NCBI GenBank assembly: GCA_022562855.1
Contig: JADFON010000121.1
Span: forward strand, 1-6,109
Reading direction: 5' to 3'
Length of the DNA: 6,109 bases
DNA from: Candidatus Zhuqueibacterota bacterium
Lineage (GTDB): Bacteria > SM23-31
Shown: one piece after another, positions 1-4,612 of the stretch
Layout: every line of letters starts with the position of its first letter
How positions within the stretch are numbered: position 1 is the stretch's first letter
Program-made: the position numbers and the translations under genes
The notes under the pieces: generated by a model
Told to the model about the DNA's origin: nothing
Database searches by the model: none
What the model saw: only the letters and a program-made list of their open reading frames with translations

Positions 1-195
1 TCTTCCGCAGTTGGTCCGTTTGATACAAATGCGAGATATTATATTGCAGACAGCTTCAAATCGATCGGACAATATTCTAATGCGATAAAATATGTTGATG
101 AAATTATGAACCGGTACGGCTCTTCCGATGGTTTTTACGTTGCTGCAAGACGCTTAAAAGATGAAATATTGAACCTAATGAAAAAGAAAAACTAA
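1..195 (+). CDS. TPR-type (tetratricopeptide) protein, C-terminal fragment
   Basis: The window opens inside a reading frame of 64 codons ending in TAA at 193-195; the start lies outside. Residues 11-40 (ARYYIADSFK, then GQYSNAIKYVDEI) have the alternating small and aromatic pattern of a tetratricopeptide helix pair, ending in NRYGSS. That ending resembles the xxYPxS turn of BamD/YbgF-type TPR units, which often occur in envelope lipoproteins and scaffolds. A final helix ends in a lysine-rich tail (MKKKKN). TPR units bind other proteins, and no partner can be named from this fragment. Its stop lies one base before the nadC start on the same strand, so the two are probably co-transcribed and nadC may be translated by coupling. 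The coding call is firm from frame and spacing. The family call rests on one repeat and is moderate. Confidence 0.65.
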   Translation, partial: SSAVGPFDTNARYYIADSFKSIGQYSNAIKYVDEIMNRYGSSDGFYVAARRLKDEILNLMKKKN

Positions 196-196
196 C

Positions 197-1075
197 ATGC
201 AGCAGGTTTCCCCGCCTACAAACTACGATTTGCCGCAATCTTACCACATTATCAAATCCGCACTTAAAGAAGACATCGGTTCCGGTGACATAACCACCGG
301 GGCGTCGGTACCCAAAAATTCAAGGTCTCATGCTCTCATCGTCGCGAAATCACCGGGTGTTCTTGCGGGGATTCATTTTTGCGCCCAGGTATTTTCGATA
401 CTCAACAGCAGATTGAGTTTTTGTTTCCCGGTCGAAGAGGGAAGTCCCGTCAAAAAAAACCAGACGGTGTTTGAGGTCAGCGGTTCAACGCATGCGATCC
501 TCAAGGGGGAACGTACGGCGTTAAATATTCTCGGACGAATGTCGGGAATCGCAACCGTCACGGCTCAAATGGTCGATAAAGTCGAAGGGACAAATGCAAA
601 AATCCTCGACACCCGAAAAACCATGCCGGGTCTCCGTATGCTCGACAAATATGCTGTAAGGATTGGGGGAGGTTTTAACCACCGGTTCGGGCTTGACGAC
701 ATGTTTTTAATAAAGGAAAATCACATTACGGCAGCAGGCGGTATTGCTGAAGCGGTTCGGAAGTGCAAAGCCTTCCGCGCCCGTCGCGCTGGCGGGAGTA
801 GTAAAAAACTGATAATTACGGTTGAAGTCACCTCTTTTCAAGAAGCGGAAACTGCAATAAAGTCAGGAGCCGATAGAGTGCTTCTCGACAATATGGCGCC
901 GGGGGAAATAAAAACAATCGTGAAAAAACTAAAAGGGAAGGCTGAAATCGAGGCTTCGGGTGGAATCACTTTAAGAAATGTCCGGCAGTATGCCGAGACA
1001 GGCGTCGATTACATTTCTGCAGGAATGCTGACCCACTCGGTCAAGGCTGTTGATTTTTCATTGTTACTCCAATAA
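197..1075 (+). CDS. nadC: Nicotinate-nucleotide pyrophosphorylase, carboxylating (quinolinate phosphoribosyltransferase)
   Basis: The product (292 aa, near the usual 270-300) is a cytoplasmic enzyme of de novo NAD synthesis. It converts quinolinate and PRPP to nicotinate mononucleotide, CO2 and pyrophosphate. Recognisable blocks in order are EDIGSGDITT (25-34), GERTALNILGRMSGIAT (104-120), LDTRKTMPGLR (137-147), KYAVRIGGGFNHRFGLDD (151-168), LIKENH (171-176), VEVTS (209-213), DRVLLDNM (226-233) and IEASGGI (251-257). Basic residues expected to hold quinolinate and PRPP are present: R106, R140, K141, H162, R163 and K173. The acidic E210 and D231 are also present. Residues 190-204 form a basic, glycine-rich stretch (RARRAGGSSKK) several residues longer than usual just before the VEV strand, probably a surface loop. 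The ATG lies 1 nt after the upstream stop with no clear Shine-Dalgarno, which suggests translational coupling. No nadA or nadB is in view. The gene converges on the ABC exporter gene. Confidence 0.97.
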   Translation: MQQVSPPTNYDLPQSYHIIKSALKEDIGSGDITTGASVPKNSRSHALIVAKSPGVLAGIHFCAQVFSILNSRLSFCFPVEEGSPVKKNQTVFEVSGSTHAILKGERTALNILGRMSGIATVTAQMVDKVEGTNAKILDTRKTMPGLRMLDKYAVRIGGGFNHRFGLDDMFLIKENHITAAGGIAEAVRKCKAFRARRAGGSSKKLIITVEVTSFQEAETAIKSGADRVLLDNMAPGEIKTIVKKLKGKAEIEASGGITLRNVRQYAETGVDYISAGMLTHSVKAVDFSLLLQ

Positions 1076-1092
1076 ATAAAATCCGAACATCA

Positions 1093-2673
1093 TTACGCGC
1101 GCTCCAACTCTTCGGTAAGAAGCTGTTTTTCGTACAATCCCGCATAGAATCCCTTGTTTACCAACAATTCATCGTGTGTTCCCTGCTCGATTATCTCACC
1201 GTCATCAAAGACATAAATCCGGTCGGCGTGCTTGATCGTCGATATCCGGTGTGATATAATAATGCTTGTCCGTTTTTTCATCACATTTTTCAGACCGGCA
1301 AGTATCTCTTCTTCGGTTTTCGTATCGACGCTCGAAAGCGCATCGTCAAGAATGAGGATTTTCGGTTCACGGATTACCGCCCTCGAAATCGCCGCCCGCT
1401 GTTTTTGACCGCCTGACAGGTTTATTCCCCGTTCGCCAAGTATGGTATCGAATTGTTTTGGAAAAGACTCGATGTTTTCCCGTAACTGTGAGATTGTGAC
1501 CGCTTCGTATAGCTGGGGGTCGGAATAGGAATCGATACCGTAAACGATATTCTCCTTTATTGTCTCGGAAAAGAGAAATGTCTCCTGCGGAACAATGCCG
1601 ATGTTTTCTCTGAGGATTTTCAAAGGAATCGTTCTGATGTCGATACCGTCTATGAAAATGGTGCCCGGAGGGGGATCGTAGACACGGGGTATAAGGTTGA
1701 CAAGCGTACTCTTCCCGGAACCGGTGGAGCCGATAATCGCCGCCGTACTGCCTCTCGGTATTTTTATGCTGATGTTTTTTAATATCGGCGATTGATTTTC
1801 ATTGTAGGAAAACGTTAGATTTCTTATCTCGATTTCGCCTGAAAGAACCGTGACGCCCGGGTCTGTCCCTTCATGGTTGATTTTCGGACGGGTATCAAAT
1901 ATTTCGTTCATCCGTGCCATAGAAGCGGAGCCTCTCTGGAAAATATTAACTACCCAGCCTACAGAAATTATGGGCCACAACAGCATGAGAAGGTACATAT
2001 TGAACGCAAGAAAATCTCCGAGGGTTATTGTTTGGTTAATAACGCTTCTGCCGCCGTACCAAAGGACAAACGCAAACCCAAGACTGCTGAGAAACTGGAT
2101 TGTGGGGTAGAAAAAGCTCCAGACCTTTATCAGGTTTTGATTCAACCTGAGATATTCATCGTTGATTTTCCGAAATTGCTTTACCTCGCTTTTTTCACGG
2201 ACGTAGGATTTTATGATACGCATACCGGATAGATTTTCCTGCGCTCTCGCGCTCATCGTAGAGAACTGCGCCTGGATCTTCTCAAACCAGTAATGGACTT
2301 TTGCACCGAACCGGTTTATCATAAACGCCAGAATGGGGAATGGTGCCATCGCCAGAGCCGTGAGTATCGGGTTGATACCGATCATATAATACAGGGCGGC
2401 TCCAAACAGGATCACCGTATTAAAAGAGTACATTATTCCCGGTCCCAGCACCATACGCACAGCGTTCAGATCGTTGGTAGCGCGTGACATGAGGTCGCCG
2501 GTGCGGTTTGTATCGTAGAACGACTGCTCAAGGGTTTGCAGGTGCTGGAAAAAGTCGTTGCGGATCTCATATTCTATCTTTCGGGAAATCCCGATCATGG
2601 TATTACGCATCAAAAACCTGAAAACACCCTGAATCACTGCATACAAAAGGATAAGCAAAACATGCGAGAACAA
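1093..2673 (-). CDS. ABC exporter half-transporter (MsbA/MdlA-like), main open frame after a frameshift
   Basis: This frame encodes 526 aa: five of the usual six membrane helices, then a complete nucleotide-binding domain. It would export a lipid, drug or peptide across the inner membrane; the substrate is unknown. Visible ATPase motifs are Walker A GSTGSGKS (315-322), Q-loop VPQE (361-364), signature LSGGQ (419-423), Walker B ILILDDALSSVD (439-450) and switch H475. The residue after the Walker B Asp is Asp444, where active sites have Glu. This substitution is known from the degenerate subunit of heterodimeric exporters (TM287, BmrC and MdlA types). The listed start is a TTG with no convincing ribosome binding site, and the frame is closed upstream by TAA at 2704-2706. 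The missing N-terminus, including helix 1, is encoded in another frame at 2684-2851. The listed start is therefore an artefact of a frameshift, and the intact gene would span 1093-2851 (about 585 aa). The stop is 17 bp from that of nadC, with no hairpin terminator seen. Confidence 0.9.
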   Translation of the reverse strand: MFSHVLLILLYAVIQGVFRFLMRNTMIGISRKIEYEIRNDFFQHLQTLEQSFYDTNRTGDLMSRATNDLNAVRMVLGPGIMYSFNTVILFGAALYYMIGINPILTALAMAPFPILAFMINRFGAKVHYWFEKIQAQFSTMSARAQENLSGMRIIKSYVREKSEVKQFRKINDEYLRLNQNLIKVWSFFYPTIQFLSSLGFAFVLWYGGRSVINQTITLGDFLAFNMYLLMLLWPIISVGWVVNIFQRGSASMARMNEIFDTRPKINHEGTDPGVTVLSGEIEIRNLTFSYNENQSPILKNISIKIPRGSTAAIIGSTGSGKSTLVNLIPRVYDPPPGTIFIDGIDIRTIPLKILRENIGIVPQETFLFSETIKENIVYGIDSYSDPQLYEAVTISQLRENIESFPKQFDTILGERGINLSGGQKQRAAISRAVIREPKILILDDALSSVDTKTEEEILAGLKNVMKKRTSIIISHRISTIKHADRIYVFDDGEIIEQGTHDELLVNKGFYAGLYEKQLLTEELERA

Positions 2674-2683
2674 TACGTCCCGG

Positions 2684-2851
2684 TCAAAGTTGTTTTCTAA
2701 TTTTTAATACGTCAACCGCTTCTCCCATTATTAAAGGAACTTTTGTCGTAAAATAGACCGTACCGATAATAAAGAGTAATCCGAGTAGCATTCCGGTCCG
2801 GTGATTCTTCAAATATGGTATCAGCCTGTTGAGGCTTTTCAATGTCTTCAT
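2684..2851 (-). pseudogene. Frameshifted 5' end of the ABC exporter gene (N-terminus and first membrane helix)
   Basis: This ATG-started frame of 55 codons ends in TGA at 2684-2686. It begins MKTLKSLNRLIPYLKNHR, then has a hydrophobic helix (GMLLGLLFIIGTVYF) and PLIMGEAVDVLK. That is the standard opening of MsbA/MdlB-type exporters: a YLKxHR elbow helix, membrane helix 1, then a P-L-x-G-x-A-x-D segment. After VLK the frame runs into unrelated residues and stops. In the next frame, LENNFDRDV leads directly into the rest of the transporter. The junction is an A5 run at 2701-2705 on the + strand coordinates (T5 as written). Deleting one base joins the two frames without loss. A weak purine-rich site (AAAAAGGG) lies about 10 nt before the ATG. 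The split could be a real inactivating mutation or a sequencing or assembly error. Confidence 0.85.
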
Positions 2852-2942
2852 GAAACGAGAACCCTTTTTAATTTAATATACTAACTGAACTTTTGTAAAA
2901 ATTGCATTAAAGATAAATCCAAGCAATTTTTTAGATACTAAT

Positions 2943-2980
2943 GGGAGATTGCCACGTCGCTACGCTCCTCGCAATGACAA
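2943..2980. repeat. REP-like short palindromic repeat
   Basis: This stretch has the form GGGAGATTGCC, a GC-rich centre (GTCGCTACGCTCC), then TCGCAATGACAA. ATTGC at 2948-2952 pairs with GCAAT at 2971-2975 around an imperfect GC-rich core. Sequence of this type, ending in GCAATGACA, is familiar to me as a dispersed intergenic repeat in many bacterial genomes. That recollection was not checked. It lies inside the MITE-like element and codes for nothing visible. Confidence 0.45.
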
Positions 2981-2995
2981 GATGAGGGTATGTGG

Positions 2996-3036
2996 CACCC
3001 CCAACTTAGCCTGCCCCTTTTTGGGGTTTGGGGGTG
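2996..3036. repeat. Nested inverted repeat (C5/G5 hairpin)
   Basis: CACCCCCAA (2996-3004) pairs exactly with TTGGGGGTG (3028-3036). Inside it CCCC (3014-3017) pairs with GGGG (3023-3026) around five T. No U-run follows the stem on either strand, so I do not call it a terminator. The inner part (3010-3026) recurs inverted at 3096-3113 with a one-base difference in length. Confidence 0.5.
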
Positions 3037-3138
3037 TGATTAACGCATTAAATCCTAAAATTTACAAAAGTTCAGATACTAAATTGCAAACAATCCCCCA
3101 AATAAGGGGCAGGTACAATAGGGCTTAACCAAGCGTGG

Positions 3139-3163
3139 CGCCCCCAAACGGAATTTGGGGGCG
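3139..3163. repeat. 10-bp GC-rich hairpin downstream of the 101-aa gene
   Basis: CGCCCCCAAA (3139-3148) pairs exactly with TTTGGGGGCG (3154-3163) around a 5-nt loop; GTG/CAC flanks add partial pairing. It lies 20 bp past the stop of the small - strand gene and could slow transcription or protect a 3' end. However, on the - strand no T-run follows the stem, so a classical intrinsic terminator is not supported. It may simply belong to the repeat mosaic that fills 2885-3163. Confidence 0.45.
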
Positions 3164-3183
3164 GTCACTCTTATTTTACTTTT

Positions 3184-3489
3184 TTATCCCCACTTTTTAC
3201 CCAACTCATCGAGACCGGCATTCTGCAGGTCCTCGGGGCTCATAACAACACGAAGTTGAACGTCGGCGTTGAATTTCAAAAACCAAGGTTCGGCAATCGA
3301 CGGGACGTCCGATGGTTTATCTATATTTACAATTAACGTCAATCCTCTTTTACCGTTTCGATTGGTAAAATAAACTGCTTCCGGCTTTTGATCGGCGAGA
3401 ATTTGTCTCATTGTTTCTCCGACTGTTCCGTTCCTGACGGCTTCGTTAAACTGTTCGTGCGGACAGATGATATCGACTAACATACGCAT
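3184..3489 (-). CDS. Small protein of unknown function, predicted ferredoxin-like alpha/beta fold
   Basis: I do not recognise a characterised family for this 101-aa product. It has no signal peptide, membrane segment or cysteine pair, so it is probably cytoplasmic. Reading hydrophobicity by eye gives strand (MRMLVDIICP), helix (12-34), strand (37-44), strand (48-56), helix (61-73), strand (76-84) and a C-terminal helix (85-99). This beta-alpha-beta-beta-alpha-beta order fits a ferredoxin-like or dimeric alpha/beta-barrel fold. Distinctive segments are EAVYFTNRNGKRG (37-49), AEPWFLKFNADVQ (66-78) and the ending LDELGKKWG. The start is well supported: AAAGGAG lies 7 nt before the ATG (3497-3503), and a promoter-like site lies about 90 bp upstream. 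It appears transcribed separately from nth. Its coding nature is strong and its function unknown. Confidence 0.85.
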   Translation of the reverse strand: MRMLVDIICPHEQFNEAVRNGTVGETMRQILADQKPEAVYFTNRNGKRGLTLIVNIDKPSDVPSIAEPWFLKFNADVQLRVVMSPEDLQNAGLDELGKKWG

Positions 3490-3496
3490 AATACTA

Positions 3497-3503
3497 CTCC
3501 TTT
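3497..3503 (-). promoter_or_regulatory. Ribosome binding site of the 101-aa gene
   Basis: AAAGGAG on the - strand ends 7 nt before the ATG at 3489. It is the clearest Shine-Dalgarno sequence in the window and fixes the start at this ATG rather than the second one, two codons later. Confidence 0.8.
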
Positions 3504-3574
3504 GTTTAATATGATGGATGGATTAAGTGAAAAATTATGATTCGATTTGTGAAATATTCAAGCAAGGAAACTAA

Positions 3575-3603
3575 ATTATAATAAAATTGTGCAACAATTA
3601 CAA
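3575..3603 (-). promoter_or_regulatory. Sigma70-type promoter with a palindrome in the spacer, driving the 101-aa gene
   Basis: On the - strand TTGTAA (3603-3598) and a perfect TATAAT (3580-3575) are separated by exactly 17 nt. The spacer and the end of the -35 box hold a perfect palindrome, AATTGT-TGC-ACAATT (3585-3599), where a repressor could bind and block polymerase. The leader to the small gene would be roughly 80 nt. The site lies just past the 3' end of nth. The promoter call comes from consensus and spacing, and the operator role is inferred from position and symmetry only. Confidence 0.6.
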
Positions 3604-3634
3604 GTAAATAATGGACATAGTAATTCCAATAATT

Positions 3635-4288
3635 TCACCGCGATTTGCCAACCCCGACCCGGTCACAATAATCATAAATAGGGCACTTACTGCACAACGG
3701 AGAAACCGGGCGGCAGAGGTTTTGTCCGTAGGGCACCATCAAATCGTTATACCGGATCCAGTACTTATTCGGAAGTTTCTCCAGGAGGGCAAATTCAGTC
3801 TCATCGGGCGTTTTCGTTTTTACATATCCCAGGCGGTTCGATATTCTGTGGACGTGAATATCCACACAAATGCCCGGTTTATTGTAGCCAAGCGTGACAA
3901 CAAGATTTGCCGTTTTTCTGCCGACGCCTTTAAATTTCAGCAGTTCATCGATTTCATCAGGCACCCTGCCGTTGTATTCGCTCAAAAGTTTCTTGCATAT
4001 CCCGATAATTGACTTTGATTTGTTTTTGTAGAATCCGACCGGATAAACAGCCTTAGCTATCGCATCCTCTCCGAGTTTGATCAATGATTCGGGTGTAGAA
4101 GCGAGTGCAAACAGCCGTTTTGAAGCCTTACTTGTTGTTTCATCTTTAGTCCTGAGACTGAGCACAGTCGCTATCAGAACCCTGAACGGGTCCTTTTTTC
4201 GTGCAATAACCCCCACGACCGGCTCCTTCCACATGCTGATCGTCTTTTCGAGAATTTCAATTACCGTGTGAATATTCTGATTGTTCAT
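3635..4288 (-). CDS. nth: Endonuclease III (DNA glycosylase/AP lyase), archaeal-like subtype
   Basis: This base-excision repair enzyme removes oxidised pyrimidines and cuts at abasic sites. Numbered from the upstream ATG at 4354, the helix-hairpin-helix is [10 protein letters not shown] (141-150) with catalytic Lys147, and the catalytic Asp is D165 in CVDIHVHR. Four cysteines, C214-x6-C221-x2-C224-x5-C230, match the [4Fe-4S] site. The [20 protein letters not shown] stretch (55-74) resembles archaeal and deep-branching bacterial forms more than the E. coli one. I place the start at the ATG at 4288 (217 aa), where homology begins and GAG lies 6 nt upstream. The frame stays open to another ATG at 4354 (239 aa), but that codon lies in a 5-bp palindrome of the repeat region and has AGGG directly abutting it. 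The ATG at 4318 is a third option. The gene follows lepB on the same strand, separated by the hairpin cluster. Confidence 0.93.
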   Translation of the reverse strand: MNNQNIHTVIEILEKTISMWKEPVVGVIARKKDPFRVLIATVLSLRTKDETTSKASKRLFALASTPESLIKLGEDAIAKAVYPVGFYKNKSKSIIGICKKLLSEYNGRVPDEIDELLKFKGVGRKTANLVVTLGYNKPGICVDIHVHRISNRLGYVKTKTPDETEFALLEKLPNKYWIRYNDLMVPYGQNLCRPVSPLCSKCPIYDYCDRVGVGKSR

Positions 4289-4340
4289 ATATTTCTCGAT
4301 GTATTTCGCCGGCTTCATTCCCACGGAAAGCTTGTGTTGC

Positions 4341-4520
4341 ATGGCGTGAGCCATCCCTACGGGACAAGTTCTAAAAAAGCCAAAGAACTCGTATGCCGGG
4401 TCGTCTCTGACCCCGCTTTAAGCACGAATGTTCGGGTCAGGGACGACCCGAACTACGGAATGTTGTGATTTGGTGGGACGGACATTCTTGTCTGTCCATT
4501 TCTCAATTGCAGTTGAGAAA
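4341..4520. repeat. Row of small inverted repeats between lepB and nth
   Basis: Five stem-loops sit close together. They are ATGGC/GCCAT (4341-4354), AGTTCT/AGAACT (4367-4372 with 4384-4389), a 17-bp arm pair with one G-T mismatch (4397-4413 with 4434-4450), GGACGGACA/TGTCTGTCC (4476-4484 with 4489-4497, one mismatch) and TTTCTCAA/TTGAGAAA (4499-4506 with 4513-4520). The third has an alternative form: GTTCGGGTC (4430-4438) pairs perfectly with GACCCGAAC (4445-4453). None has a U-run that would make it a standard terminator. The remaining bases to lepB (4521-4612) show no gene. The cluster is best read as a mosaic of dispersed palindromic repeats, though a structured leader for nth is possible. 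Confidence 0.55.
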
Positions 4521-4612
4521 CACTCGCTTTCGCCCTGAGGAGCAGGCTGGGAATGACATGCACGTTCAGATTTTCTACGTTCTATAAATATATGCGGCGG
4601 CATTCAAACTTG

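Larger units (their letters stand above)
2885..3075. mobile_element. MITE-like non-coding element with 15-bp terminal inverted repeats and 7-bp target duplication
   Basis: CTGAACTTTTGTAAA at 2885-2899 is the exact reverse complement of 3061-3075. The bases just outside are identical on both sides: ATACTAA at 2878-2884 and at 3076-3082, as expected for a target-site duplication. The 191-bp interior has no credible reading frame, so this looks like a miniature inverted-repeat transposable element moved by an enzyme encoded elsewhere. A 9-bp stem (AAAAATTGC, 2897-2905, with 2923-2931) lies just inside the left end. A third ATACTAA at 2935-2941 and a separate palindrome at 2943-2980 suggest a composite, with later insertions inside the element. 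No copy elsewhere in the window proves mobility, and AT-rich DNA makes a chance 7-bp match less surprising. Confidence 0.55.

Noticed and set aside
1076-1092. Bidirectional terminator in the convergent gap between nadC and the ABC exporter gene
   Set aside because: The 17-bp gap holds no inverted repeat or T-run next to a stem.
1850-2487. Open + strand frames (1850-2110, 1873-2232, 2293-2487) opposite the ABC exporter gene
   Set aside because: They lie wholly antisense to well-conserved membrane-domain coding sequence, have no recognisable motifs, and their composition is that of a shadow frame.
2695-2710. Programmed frameshifting in the exporter mRNA
   Set aside because: The only slippery feature is an A5 run. 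There is no internal Shine-Dalgarno or obvious downstream structure, and this protein family is not known for recoding. A mutation or sequence error is preferred.
2897-2932. Intrinsic terminator (AAAAATTGC stem followed by T)
   Set aside because: The stem is AT-rich with a 17-nt loop, and no gene ends close upstream on the + strand. It is better seen as part of the repeat element.
3611-4012. 133-codon + strand frame opposite nth
   Set aside because: It mirrors the conserved helix-hairpin-helix and cysteine-cluster region of nth and has no family features of its own.
4418-4603. 61-codon - strand frame between lepB and nth
   Set aside because: It runs through the inverted-repeat cluster. Its sequence reflects translated palindromes rather than a protein, and no ribosome site is evident.
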